DNA of 64,000 nucleotides from Corbicula japonica (GCA_038501625.1 JAZAYU010000008.1:12860620-12924619), one strand, 5' to 3'; positions 35,550 to 46,625 are shown, numbered from the stretch's first letter. Made by a program: numbers and translations. Notes: generated by a model from the letters alone, not told the origin.

Positions 35550-35712
35550 TAACCCTTTACTACATGGATATGACTTGTACTGCATATGCAACCAGGGTAG
35601 GCAGCCTGACATCACTACAATGTAGATTCTGATCAGTCTGCATGCATGTATAGATTGATCAGATCAATGGTCAGATTTGAAACACAATTTTTATCCATGG
35701 AATAAAGGGTTT
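35550..35712. mobile_element. TTAA-type MITE (family B), short variant
   Basis: Ends CTAACCCTTTACTACATGG and CCATGGAATAAAGGGTTTA. The core is diverged. Confidence 0.65.
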
Positions 35713-36496
35713 AGATACTGGAACTTAAAGTGACTTCACATTATATTTGCTGCACAAAGCCCAGAGTTTATTGGATTTTGGTTCAGCCTGTTCATTGTTC
35801 TTATTGTTCCTTTTATTGTTTTATTCACTACATAGCAACTCAAACACATCTTTGTTTGACTTCATGGGGTCTACACCACTTGAAAATGTAACTTCAGTCA
35901 CATAAAGCTGTATTTCTGCGAAGTAATTTTTTCCAGATAGCTCTATTATGAAAAAAGCCTCTTTTATTTTCATTTCGAAATGCACCAAAATGATGTCTGT
36001 TCAATTTATGACATAAAAGAAATATGAGAATGATTTCTAATGATTTAAATAATCGGTAGTCTTTCAACTTCACCTTCTTTCTTGTTAGCCGTAATTGTTC
36101 ATTGTCAAGCCGAGTAACATCACTTTACCACAGGCAAACAGCATGAGATTTGTTCTAGCATATCTTCCAAATAAACACTGTAACAAATATTGTGTAGTAT
36201 GGTTATCATGTGGCATGTCCAATTTCTGTTATATTCGTTTGGTGCTGAGCAGTAGTCATGTAGAAACATGTCATTCCCAGAGGCAGAACAGAAGTTAGAA
36301 ATGTTCATGTTATATGTTTGGTTGCCAGATCTGTCACAGTTACAGAAATACAAATATTAAACCTTTACATATAACAATGACTGAACTATTTAGGGAGATT
36401 CCAATTTCCATGGAACAAAAAAGTATCATGTTACATAATGTCTCTGTCTTCTACAATTGTGATAAGCCATCTTGCGCAGAAGCTCCAATGTGTATG

Positions 36497-36573
36497 GTCA
36501 CATGACATTCACCAGTAAGGTCACATGACTGTCACAAGATAAATATGTGCAAGGTCACATGACTGTCACATGA
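36497..36573. repeat. Three GGTCACATGAC sites in 70 bp
   Basis: GGTCACATGAC at 36497, 36519 and 36553; the last two continue TGTCACA. They lie about 40-110 bp beyond the FKBP stop codon. Each has an E-box CACATG core close to the GTCACGTGAC palindrome. Confidence 0.7.
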
Positions 36574-36609
36574 TATAGATGATTACTCAAGCAGGTATAA
36601 TAACTCTGT

Positions 36610-36672
36610 CTATTCTAATCCAAGCAGTTCAATGTCAAATGTTAAAGTTGCATTCTGTGGTATAGTGTTTTG
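36610..36672 (-). CDS. FKBP1A: FKBP coding exon 6 (63 nt with stop)
   Basis: Acceptor CCTTAACAG, coding [20 protein letters not shown], stop TAG. Confidence 0.9.
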   Translation of the reverse strand, partial: QNTIPQNATLTFDIELLGLE

Positions 36673-39600
36673 CTGTTAAGGAAAATAATCTAAAACAACA
36701 TAAAAAAATATCTTCTTTAGAAAGTCCCGAACCTGGAGCAGTTTGTGAACTGCGATCGTTAACAAAACAACCAACATTCAACAAGCCGCAGAAAGATTCC
36801 GGCTTAACTTCTGTTTGCTACTAAGACTCAATATACACATTTTACCTTTAAAATTTTACCTTTTATATTCATGTATGGGTTTGATGGCATCCCATGGAGT
36901 ATACAGTAAAATGGGCATTTAAAGTTGTCCTGTATGGCAAAGAAATGCTTAAAGTCTAGCAAACGAAAAACAATCTTTTATGATTAGAAATGTAGGATAC
37001 TTGTAAAAGCACATGTATTCACTGATATCTCCTGTCGCTGAGTAGTAAGGCTCCAACGTTTACATGTGTAAACAGTAACGTTTCGATTACGGGCCGTAAA
37101 CGTTTACAGAATCTTGAACCGTTTATACGAACGGTCATGTGACAATAAGGCCGGCAAAAATATTTGCTGAAAATCGGCAACGAGACACTAAAATATTAAT
37201 TTTATTTACACCACTAAGTACACAATTGTATTTTAATATGTAATTCACATTGTTGAGGTATAAAAAAAAACTCTCGCTATTTTATGGGTTTCCGCGACTA
37301 CAGGGATTTCAATAGCTTCTGAAAACCAGGGGTCAATCGATCCCTGTGGAGAATGTTCATGGGGTCATTATCAGATTGTCACTAGTCATATCTTATATTT
37401 AGTGAACTTAACTACTTATAATCTTGCTTTAACTTCATTTAAGTTTATTATAAGTGGTTAAATAAAAGTTTACTTCATTATTAAAACAGAATATGCACAA
37501 AAGTTTTCTTTATTCTTGCAAAAGTTGACCACTTTTAAAAATTCTCCTGCATCAAAATGACCCCAAGCTCAGAATGAGGTGGGGTCAAAATGGAAAATAA
37601 ATCAAAATTGCTTGCATAAAATGCAAGAATCTGCATCAGCTGAAATCCCTGGATGTCGTGATCATGTCGGTGAGTGTAACAAAATGACAAATTTGGAATT
37701 TTACAGGATATACCCGGAAGTTTAGCGATCCGATAAGATCACGTAATAATGGAGTGGCATTGTTATTTACAACTTACAAAGATCAGTGAAACTATTCATA
37801 TTGTTATCAGGTTTGTATGATATAAACAACGTTCAAATGGCATCAATTCATTTTTCATGGTCCGTGTAAACATTTACAAAAATTTGTAAACGTTGGAGCC
37901 TTACTGAGTAGTATCATATACATTGTACTGCTACATCTCCAATGTTACCAGTGTATTTCCAGATTAGTCTGCATATCTGTGCAGCCTGATCAGAATCTAC
38001 ATTAGCTGCTTTTAGATTCATATGGGGATTTTTGGGAATGGAGTAAACTTTAAAGATTACTTGTTTTGACAGAAAAAAAAACTTTAATGCATTTACCTCA
38101 TACAATCAAAATTTAACACTTTTTGAAAATATAATTATCTATAAATGACTATTTTGGTTTCTTTTTAACTCTTTACTCCATAAATATAACTTTTATCACA
38201 TAGATACCAATGTAAATCAGATGGCACACGTCTTGGCTGATCTGGATCTACACTAGGCACCTATAGTTAAAATTAGGTGTCTCCATCAGTAAAGGATAAT
38301 TGTTCATGTATTTCCTGATCAAGAAATATCTGCCTTATAAATTTATAAGTTAGTGCACATTTCTACCATTGCAAAACTTTCAAGATTAAATGATATAGTA
38401 GTATTTGAGCTACATTAGGCTGTTATAAAAGGATATACTCCTGGATGACCCTTCTTGCCATATGCATACTCTGGTGGGCAAGTTAATTTTATACGCTGGC
38501 CAATGCTCATCTGAAAAATCATAAATATTTATAAACACTTCATTTTATATATACAGGTTATATCACATGTGCAACCATAATATAGATTCACATCAGCTGG
38601 CACAATATATATTTATGTAAGTAAAAGTTAACCCTTGCCTCCATATATAAGCATTTTTACGCATGTGCGACCAATTTAGATCCAGATCAGCCAGCACATC
38701 CGTTCTGTCTGATCAGGATCTGCACGGGTCGCATTTTGGTCAGAAATAACCTAACAAATCAAAAAGTAAACAGTGCAGATCCTTATTCTGGATCTACACT
38801 GTGTGCCCACGCAATAAAGGTGTGTCTACGGAGGGAAGGGTTAAGCCTTGTGAAAGGATAGATGAAACCACAGAAGATTTCATCCCCATCTTATCCAACC
38901 TCTAAAAGCAACACTCTGGTGTTCTACCTATCATAACCATAGTGTGCACATTTTCTTGAATACAGAAAGGATTATCCAGGTTTCTACTTAATCAACCAGG
39001 TATCACTGTGTACATCTATGACTAAACAACTCTCACTTTTTACACAAAATCATAACAGCTGTCAGAGGACAGTCAACAGGAATAATATAAAGAAGTGAAT
39101 TTTAAGCGAGAGAAAATTGATTTCAAATAACAGAAAAACTTCATTAATGTACCATAATTATTGAACTGAAAAGATAATAACTACGCAATATTTTGGGAAG
39201 AGTTGGAAATAGTAATTTAATTAGGACATGGTGAACATTAATGTAAAGTTATTTTGAAATAACTCCATTCATAAGGAAGTTACAGCCCAGACAAGAAAAT
39301 TTTATTTTTAGTAACAGTGACCTTGACCTTGACTAACAGGCATGGGTATTGTACGCGAAACAACAACTTGTCATGGTAAACATTTGAGCCAAGTTATTTT
39401 AAAATCCAATTAGAAATAACCAATTTACAGCCTGGACAAGATTTTTCTATTTTTAGTAACAGTGACCTAGTTTTTGAACCCAGATGACCCATATTCAAAC
39501 TCGTCAAATTAATAACTGGGACATATGTCCTGACCTAGTTTCTTTACAATCGAACAATCAGAGCAAAAATGTGACCACTAAACTGTTAACAAGAAAATTC

Positions 39601-42600
39601 TATTTTTAGTAACAGTGACCTTGACCTTGGACCAACAGGCATTGGTATTGTTCTCTACACACTGCCTTGTCATAGTTAACATTTGTGCCAAGTTATTTTG
39701 AAATCCAATGAGAAATAACAATTTTACAGCCAGGCAAGATTTTTCTATTTTTAGTAACAGTGACCTAGTTTTTGACCCATATTCGAACTGTTCGAGAAAT
39801 TACTGGGACATACATCCTGACCAAGTTTCGTGACAATCGGAGCAAAAATGCGACCACTAGCGTGTTAACAAGAAAATTTTATTTTTAGTAACAGTGACCT
39901 TGACCTTGGACCAACAGGCATGGGTATTGTACTAGACACAGCCCCTTGTCATGGTGAACATTTGTGCCAAGTTATTTTGAAATCCAATGAGAAATAATAA
40001 TTTTACAGCCAAGACAAGATAATTCTATTTTTAGTAACAGTGACCTAGTTTTTGGACCCAGATGACCCATATTCAAACTCGTCCAAGAAATTACTGGGAC
40101 AGACATCCTGACCAAGTTTCATGACAATCGGAGCAAAAATGTGACCGCAAGAGTGTTAACAAGAAAATTCTATTTTTAGTAACAGTGACCTTGACCTTAG
40201 ACCAACAGGCATGGGTATTGTGCTAGACACAGCCCCTTGTCATGGTGAACATTTGTGCCAAGTTATTTTGAAATCCAATGAGAAATAATAATTTTACAGC
40301 CAAGACAAGATAATTCTATTTTTAGTAACAGTGACCTAGTTTTTGGACCCAGATGACCCATATTCGAACTCGTCCGAGAAATTACTGGGACAGACATCCT
40401 GACCAAGTTTCAAAACAATCGAGGCAAAAATGTGACCGCTAGAGTGTTAACAAACTAAGCGTGGACGGACGACAGACGACGGACATTCATTGATCCTAAT
40501 AGCTCACCCTGAGCCAGCTCAGGTGAGCTAATAAAAATTTTCAAACACATATTAAGTGATAAAGTGGCACAACTTTGAAAATAGTGTAGGTCTTCATGAA
40601 AGTGATGTAGATTAGGATGGTGGAAAAGTATTTCAAGTTTGAAGTTGTGTACCAAGTGCATAAAAACTTAAACACTAAATCTAAGTGAAAAGGGGGTATT
40701 ACTTTAAAATAATTGTAGCATAGGTATTGGTCTTGGTGGTTATGCTGAAGATTATGATAGTGTGTATATTCCAAGTTATAAGTGCATCTCTCATTTAGTT
40801 TTCAAGTTATGGACCAAGTGCATATTTAAATGCAAAAACTAAGTGCAAAGGGGACATACCTTATATAATATGTTGGGTATAGTTATGGGTCAAAGTGATA
40901 ATGATGTAAATACTGATTGTGAAAATATATTCCAAGTTTCAAAGATATGGGCCAAGTGCTTATTTTGGTTAATGCAAAATTTAAGAGAAAAGGGGTATAA
41001 CTTGAAAAATATTGGTAGCAGAGTTATGGGTCAAGTTGGTAATGATGCAGATCTTGAATATATATTCTAAGTTTGAAGTTGATATCTCAAAGTAGTTTCA
41101 AAGTTATGGGCAAATTGAAAATTTTTAACACAAAATTTAAGTGAAATAGGGGCATAACTTGAAAAATATTGATTGCAGAGTTATGGGTCTTGTTGGTAAT
41201 ATATTTATAAAAATCTCTAATTGGAAAGCTATTGTGTTTAGTATCTCAACAACAACCTCAGTTGCATTCACAGAAGTTGTACCTCAGAATTACCACTGTC
41301 TATCACAGAGGAATTGTATATTTTTGAACTACTGACAACAGGTGCTCAAAATGATACACTTCAAACTCAAATTGTAATGGATTCTACATGGAATCAAAGA
41401 AAGACAACTCTATTTAATTAGTTCAAACTGTCCACAGTGGTTACTTTTCTTTACAGGCCACAAAAATTTATTTTCCACACAATAGAGAACAAGAAATAAA
41501 AAAATTGCCTAGAGTAGCAAGAAAGGGAGATCAGTGCATTTGATTTGAAATTCAAAAATTTAATAGATCAAGAGGCCTTACCTTTGGTATATTATCTTCC
41601 CAGCCTGAAAAAAAACAAACCAGTGGCAAAAGTTATAAAGTTACTTGAATGTATTATACTGTGGCACTAGTCACTGCTGAAAATCCTACTCAAAACAGAA
41701 TAGTTTAGTTTAAACTTTTATATTTTCATTGAATATGAAACAAAGTCTTTTCCAAGACTCTAACCCGAAACAGGAAAGTGTAGCCTAGTAACTAACAACT
41801 AATGAACAAAACTGTGTTTTAAACATACGATCCTGACATATCAGTTTTTTTATAATAAAATTTTAATGTTTTAAACTTTATGACTATATTTTCACGGCTT
41901 CCAGTTAGCAGTACAATGTATATGATACTACTCAGAAGCCAGCCTGTGGCAGAGAAGGCTGCAGCAACACCAATGTCCAACATACAGAACAGATTACAGA
42001 TCAGCTGTCAATCTTGAATTGCTGATTGGACCAAGCTGAGCTCACTCAATTTAATTTTTTTTTCCAGAATGTTTCCAAGATTATTAATTTACAGAGATTT
42101 CAGACCAGTCTCAAATCTTAAGCATCTGATTGACTGAAATGAAGACTTTTCAAATCTCAAGCATTTGATTGTCTGAAATTGAGACTTCTCTCAATTTCAG
42201 ACAATCAGATACTCCAGATCTAAGAGTTGTCTTCAATGTCAAGTTTTATAATTTTTAGCCCAAGATAATACAAGTTTAAATACTTAATTTGGAGACCAGT
42301 CACAAATCTTGATTATCTGATTGGCTGAAATGGTGACTAGTTCAAGCTTTTTGAACAGAATTTGTAGACCTGTGTCATTGGTGAATACTGCCCAGTCTGG
42401 TCAGGGTAAAAAAAACTGTTCACTAATCAGCTAATACTTAACAAATGAATTTTGAACAGAGTGCAGTTCACAAATTTGTCACCTTTGATCAGATCATGGG
42501 CTGGTTTAAACCGACTTAAAGTAACTGATAATCAGTGAACATGAGCTTTGCGCAGTAGCAACTGTAAGATCTTAATGGGTATGGATTGTTATCCATGGGT

Positions 42601-45600
42601 GAACAGTGTAGATCCAGATCAGCTGGCACATTGGTGCCCTATGATCATGATTTACAGTTTACAATTTTCCTTTTTGATTCATATTATCATAAGGCTATTT
42701 ATTACCAAGAAGCCAACAGTGTAGATCCAGATCAGACAGCACTGATGCACCAAAAGATCTTCATCTACATTGTTTCCACATGTAATAAAACCCATATTTG
42801 TGGAGTAAAAGGTTAACTTATCAAGCTGGCACGTTATGACCAATAATAAAACAAATATTGAAGCCTACCTTTGATCACCTGACCTATGCCTATCACAAAT
42901 CGAAATGGCTGATGTCTATCTCTGGAGCAATCAAACTTTGAACCATTTTCCAGAGTCCCTGAAACAAATGACAGGATATACGTGAGTTCTATGTGTATGA
43001 AACTGTCTAAAGTTGCATAGTGAACATTTGTGTTGTCATCTCATGTCAAAGTCCCTCCATGCCATAAGAAGTTTTGGACCACACATGACAATGGCACTGA
43101 CCTTTTCAGGCCTGCCAAAACTTTTTTATTAAAAATCCGGAGATTTTGTCTAAACATGTCAATGATGATGAAGAGACGACATTGTTGTTGTTTTGACATC
43201 TTGTTCCTGCTGTTCACTATGCCTGTGACTAAACAAAAATGATGATGATGATGATATTTGTCTCATATTCTTCTTTATAATTATATTCTTCAAAGCATTT
43301 TATAAATGAATGTTCCCGATTTTCTTAGAAATGTTTAAAGAACTTGTTTAAAATGACTTCTTTTTTACCATTCATTTTTTAACTGTTAAGACCTGTTTTT
43401 GACAATATTAGAATGAACATGCAATGAAAATAGATAAAGGCATGTGTAACATCATGGCCCTTGTTTAGTTTATGACACGCGGTTATTGTATAGTTGTGCA
43501 AGAGGCATTGCGACTGACCATGTCTTTGTTATCTCATAATAAACAGGAAATGTGCGACTGAAGTAGAATAACTATTATGTTCATTGCACAACGTTTAAAT
43601 TAGGTTTAATTAATCTATATTTTTTGCAATTTCATAGAAATCCGGAGATTTTGACTATAAATCTGGAGATCTGGAGAAGTAACTTAAAATCCTGATATTC
43701 CGGATAAACTCCAGAGATTGGCAGGCCTGCCTTTCAAATGTGTGGTATGTGCACAGCAACAGTATAAGGGTAGTTAGATGATAATTTCCAACTTTCTGGC
43801 CAAAATCACCATGAAAATTATATACTGCTGCCCAAATAGGGGTTTGTAGAAACCTCACTGTACCCCCTCTGGATCAACCCTTGTTTTACATGTAAAAAAA
43901 GTTTCTGACAAGACAAGTACCTGAACTAATGTAAAGTTCAGACCAAAAGATGGATAGACAATAGACAAACTGTTCTCCAGAGTACCTAATACACATGATC
44001 ATGAGAGAGCAATCAATTCTAACCAGCTTCAAAACTTTACATTTTGGTTTGTTTGTCCCAGGGTAATTGTGTTATTTATTAATTCTTTGTTCTATGGATG
44101 TAGCTTTTATGCCATTTGGGACCAGTAAAGATGCACATCAGCCTGCAGATTTAAGTTATCTGATCTGGATCTAAACTATTTAATTCTTCGTTAGTAATAA
44201 CATAATAAAACTAAAAGCAAGGAGTGTTACTGTGTAGATCCTGAGAAGACCGCATGGTCACAAATGGGATATGAGATGTTTCCATTTAGTATAAAAGGGT
44301 TAAAAGTTTAACATATAAAACAACTTTATAAGAAAATTATGTAACATATTTTTTAAGTCCTACCTGTATAGTGTACAACAACTGTCTGTCCTTTCTTAGG
44401 AAATGTTTGGCCTGCAATTGGAACAATTGATAGATTAAGATTAACTGTTGGTAAAAAAGTATCTTTTTATCCAATAAAATAACAAAGATTGAAAAAAGCA
44501 ATTCAACATAGTTTGACCAAAGACCTATATGTATAAATATATATGCATCATTGCATTTTCTTGCCTGTTCTCATGGCCTGCACTATCTCAGTAAGTCACA
44601 TGATCAACAAGATTTCCTTTATCAGTAATAGAGAGATGAGAATCTGTGTAATATATAGGTCTTTGGTTTGACAACTATCTAAGACTCATTTGCATCAGTC
44701 AAAGGTATTGAAAAAAAGTAGAAAACACCAGATAAAACCTGCTTCACTTGAGCCTCTATTTTAAAATGTAAACAGGTGTGTGGGAGGGCAGGAGTTGAGG
44801 ACATGCATGTGAAGTGTCGGATGCAAGATTTCCAGAGAGTGTATTTGTTTGGGTAGTTGCCCGACAATGAAATTTCTATGTGGCAGTGAAAGAACAGAAT
44901 TTAAAGCACAGATAATCACAGGCTTCGCGAAACTGCTGAATACTTTGTCTGACATTCGGTCAGACAAACTTCCAATTCTTGTCTGACCGAAAGAACTTTT
45001 GTCTGACCGAATTTTTTTTCAAGTATATGTATACCTTTGTTATTTTTTAAAATTAAAGACACATCATCCTATAAAGGTTTCTTTAACATTTTAATTCTCT
45101 TCTTCTCTTAGATAAAACATCAAATTATCCATGTTGATGGACTCTGTCTGGAAATCAAAACATTCATTATCCATATCGTCAAAATATCAGAGTCCTTATC
45201 ACACAAAATTTTCATAGAGTAAGTGGAACAGGATGGTCTGAATTCCATTGGAAAACTATCATGATCAAAACTGGGTACAATTTCTTCAGTGTCATCAAAT
45301 ACTGTCTCGTCAAAAATATTCTCATTTAAAAGTAACCACGAGCGGCCATTTCTTAACCAATTTTCTCGGCAGGCACTTGGACTCATATTCCTTTTGTTTT
45401 GCTTTTTTTCTCATCATTTTACCACAAGAAGGACATTTTCTTTGTACAAGATCCAAGGTCGCAGATATGGTTACTTTGATTGGAAACTTAAAAAGAAACG
45501 GCGAAGCAAAACTCGTTTTCAATATTCTAATAAGTGAGAAAACTCGGTGTTGATCGGATAAATCCCAGTATTCATGCCGAATGGATAGACTCTTACTCAG

Positions 45601-46193
45601 TCATTATCAGTAAAAAAAAAGGATTGAACTGTGTCGGACATAAGGTCCGGAACCCTGAAAAAAATTATCGGACCGGACTGATATTTGCTGGACATGTCCG
45701 ACGGTCCGGTAACTTTCGCACAGCCTGTAATCAGGGGATTTCCATCACAGTTTTGATCATAACTAGTAGACGTAAAGGGCAGAGATTGATAAAATATCAG
45801 TTTGTCAGTAAACTGGGTCTGTGCTTTATGTTGAATTATTGAGTCATTGATTGGTGGATTATTCCATAATTTTAAGCTTCATGGAGAGATATGTTGAAGT
45901 TGATCTGTTCCATGGTTAGAGCATTGGATTTCATATCAAGATGTCACAAGTTTGTGTCATACGAAGTTGGATTCTAAGTTGTAAATAACCACAAATCAAC
46001 CAGTGGTCAGTTCTAGATCCGGAATAGACTCAAGATCCCGAACTGCCAAACTTTCCAAGGAACTGAACTGACGATTTCAAACCTTTCAAAATATTGTTCT
46101 ATCAGCTTTTCTGTGGATGTTACTTTTGATCATTAATCAATTGCATGTAATCTTACCATCCCCTTTCTTGATTTCTTCAAAGATGCAGCCCAT
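36610..46193 (-). CDS. FKBP1A: FKBP12-type peptidyl-prolyl isomerase, six coding exons (110 aa)
   Basis: Joining 46193-46157, 44411-44364, 42958-42869, 41604-41582, 38510-38439 and 36672-36610 gives 333 nt, one open frame from ATG to TAG. All five introns are GT-AG and phases agree throughout. The protein is 110 residues (vertebrate FKBP12 is 108) and has the single FKBP domain: [55 protein letters not shown]. Residues that line the FK506/proline pocket in FKBP12 (Tyr26, Phe36, Asp37, Arg42, Phe46, Val55, Ile56, Trp59, Tyr82, His87, Phe99) all have visible counterparts; Glu54 is Gln. The flexible loop after GHPG is two residues longer than in human FKBP12. No signal peptide or TPR, so it should be a cytosolic prolyl isomerase; in vertebrates this protein also binds ryanodine and TGF-beta receptors. 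Introns carry many mobile elements. Confidence 0.93.
37046..37903. mobile_element. Non-autonomous hAT element, 858 bp, with perfect target duplication
   Basis: Terminal inverted repeats start TAAGGCTCCAACGTTTACA on both sides. Both copies are flanked directly by the 8-bp CTGAGTAG (37038-37045 and 37904-37911). An 8-bp duplication plus a YARNG-type terminus fits the hAT superfamily. No transposase frame remains. It sits in FKBP intron 5. The pre-insertion site belongs to another repeat (reverse match at 41897-41934). Confidence 0.9.
37912..38060. mobile_element. TTAA-type MITE (family B), decayed
   Basis: Keeps CAGTGTATTTCCAGATTAGT and GCAGCCTGATCAGAATCTAC. Located immediately right of the hAT insertion. 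Confidence 0.55.
38168..38300. mobile_element. TTAA-type MITE (family B), partial
   Basis: CTCTTTACTCCATAAATATA at the left, GGCTGATCTGGATCTACACT in the core. Confidence 0.6.
38439..38510 (-). CDS. FKBP1A: FKBP coding exon 5 (72 nt)
   Basis: Acceptor GATTTTTCAG, coding [20 protein letters not shown] then GHPG, donor GGA|GTATAT (phase 0; a weak donor). Confidence 0.9.
38628..38844. mobile_element. TTAA-type MITE (family B), best-preserved copy (217 bp)
   Basis: TTAACCCTTGCCTCC at the left and GGAGGGAAGGGTTAA at the right give inverted termini inside TTAA/TTAA. TTAA target use fits piggyBac- or Kolobok-mobilised MITEs. The core has two inverted GATCCAGATCAGCC / GGATCTACACTG modules. It lies in FKBP intron 4. 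Confidence 0.88.
39294..40530. repeat. ~285-bp tandem cassette, four units, with terminal hairpin
   Basis: Each unit starts AAGAAAATT(T/C)TATTTTTA + GTAACAGTGACCTTGACCTT (39294, 39590, 39868, 40158). The array ends with GACGGACGACAGACGACGGA and the hairpin AGCTCACCCTGAGCCAGCTC + AGGTGAGCT. This end is widespread in bivalve genomes. In FKBP intron 4. Confidence 0.9.
40555..41215. repeat. Degenerate ~150-bp tandem repeat
   Basis: Recurring AAGTTATGG(A/G)CCAAGTGC, AAGTGAAAAGGGG and GGTAATGATG-like blocks. It directly follows the 285-bp array. Confidence 0.75.
41582..41604 (-). CDS. FKBP1A: FKBP coding microexon 4 (23 nt)
   Basis: Acceptor TTTTTTTCAG, coding GWEDNIPK (with the split Gly), donor AAAG|GTAAGG. 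It supplies the invariant Trp at the base of the pocket. Confidence 0.9.
42085..42264. mobile_element. Fold-back MITE (family D), rearranged copy
   Basis: CAGTCTCAAATCTTAAGCAT, CAAGCATTTGATTGTCTGAA and its inverse TTCAGACAATCAGATACTCC, ending TTTTTAGCCC. The left arm is duplicated. Confidence 0.7.
42575..42815. mobile_element. TTAA-type MITE (family B)
   Basis: CAGTGTAGATCCAGATCAGC appears twice (42604 and 42718 areas), the second with CAGATCAGACAGC. The right end is GGAGTAAAAGGTTAA. Confidence 0.75.
42869..42958 (-). CDS. FKBP1A: FKBP coding exon 3 (90 nt)
   Basis: Acceptor TTTGTTTCAG, coding [20 protein letters not shown] and on through GIGQVIK, donor AAAG|GTAGGC. It carries most of the ligand-pocket residues. 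Confidence 0.94.
43107..43729. mobile_element. 623-bp TIR element, hAT-like
   Basis: Left end CAGGCCTGCCAAAACTTTTT then ATCCGGAGATTTTG. Right end, reversed, CAGGCCTGCCAATCTCTGGA. Flanks are similar (CCTTTT left, CCTTTC right) but not an exact 8-bp duplication. A 37-bp CGGAGATTTTG module repeats inside both ends. In FKBP intron 2. Confidence 0.65.
44075..44305. mobile_element. TTAA-type MITE (family B), decayed
   Basis: Core ATCTGATCTGGATCTAAACT and TGTGTAGATCCTGAGAAGAC. The right end is AAAAGGGTTAAAAG. Confidence 0.6.
44364..44411 (-). CDS. FKBP1A: FKBP coding exon 2 (48 nt)
   Basis: Acceptor CAATTGCAG, coding [15 protein letters not shown], donor ACAG|GTAGGA. Confidence 0.93.
44926..45725 (-). 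mobile_element. ~800-bp TIR element with relic coding frame, hAT-like
   Basis: Left end CAGGCTTCGCGAAACTGCTG. Right end, reversed, CAGGCTGTGCGAAAGTTACC. TAATCA flanks both ends. On the minus strand, 45522-45322 and 45386-45120 overlap in two frames and read [20 protein letters not shown], then [16 protein letters not shown]. This looks like a decayed zinc-binding and acidic stretch of a transposon protein that I cannot name. Copies of GTCTGACCGAA cluster at 44950-45010, and GGTCCGG/GTCCGAC at 45640-45710. In FKBP intron 1. Confidence 0.55.
45900..45980 (+). repeat. Degenerate tRNA-like SINE head
   Basis: TGGTTAGAGCATTGGATTTC resembles an A box plus anticodon arm; the B-box region GTTTGTGTCATAC is decayed. 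Confidence 0.4.
46157..46193 (-). CDS. FKBP1A: FKBP coding exon 1 (37 nt)
   Basis: ATG then [11 protein letters not shown], donor GATG|GTAAGA, leaving one base of a Gly codon. No in-frame upstream extension is needed, as FKBP12 proteins start with Met-Gly here. Confidence 0.92.
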
Positions 46194-46625
46194 TGCACGA
46201 AAAATCTAATTTTTTTGTTGGATCTTAGTTGTCGGGAACCATGACAGGGGTAAAGTCAGACTGGATTATCGAATAAATTCGTTTCGGCCAAAACTGCGTA
46301 ATAGACTCACCCACAGTGGCGGGCGACTTTATTTTTAAACAATAAAAACTTATTACCCGACACCGTTTTAATAGCTAGAAAATTTGAAAATCCTAGTAAA
46401 CAAAAAATTCCGAATCTGCGTTTATCAGGCTCGGTTTGATTGAACCTATTCATATTGATGGTTTCAATAGCGCAGCCAATAAATATATGTATAACTAAAA
46501 ATTATCTAGCTATGAACATTGTGTCTCATTGAAAATGGTTACGTCACCACTAAGATGTATGATAAAAGAGATGACGATGATTTTCAAATGACGAAAGTTA
46601 AAACGAGGTCGAGGTGGTAATACAG
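46194..46625 (-). promoter_or_regulatory. 5' flank of the FKBP gene
   Basis: It should hold the 5' UTR and promoter. A slightly GC-richer stretch lies at 46280-46330. I see no convincing TATA box at a suitable distance and cannot place the start site. Confidence 0.35.

Larger units (their letters stand above)
32831..36609 (-). other. 3' UTR and/or downstream flank of the FKBP gene
   Basis: No coding exon seen. It contains a degenerate TGACCTTGACTTT-type repeat (33925-34500), two family B MITEs and possible minus-strand poly(A) signals (TTTATT on the plus strand at 33465-33470 and 35766-35771, among others). I cannot say where the transcript ends. Confidence 0.4.

Noticed and set aside
37046..37903. 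Coding remnant inside the hAT element
   Set aside because: No open frame or transposase motif seen on either strand.
39294..40460. CRISPR-like regular repeats
   Set aside because: Units are about 285 bp with no short repeat-spacer alternation, and the DNA is from an animal.
45248..45553. Plus-strand frames of 82-101 codons
   Set aside because: They are shadows of the minus-strand transposon relic.
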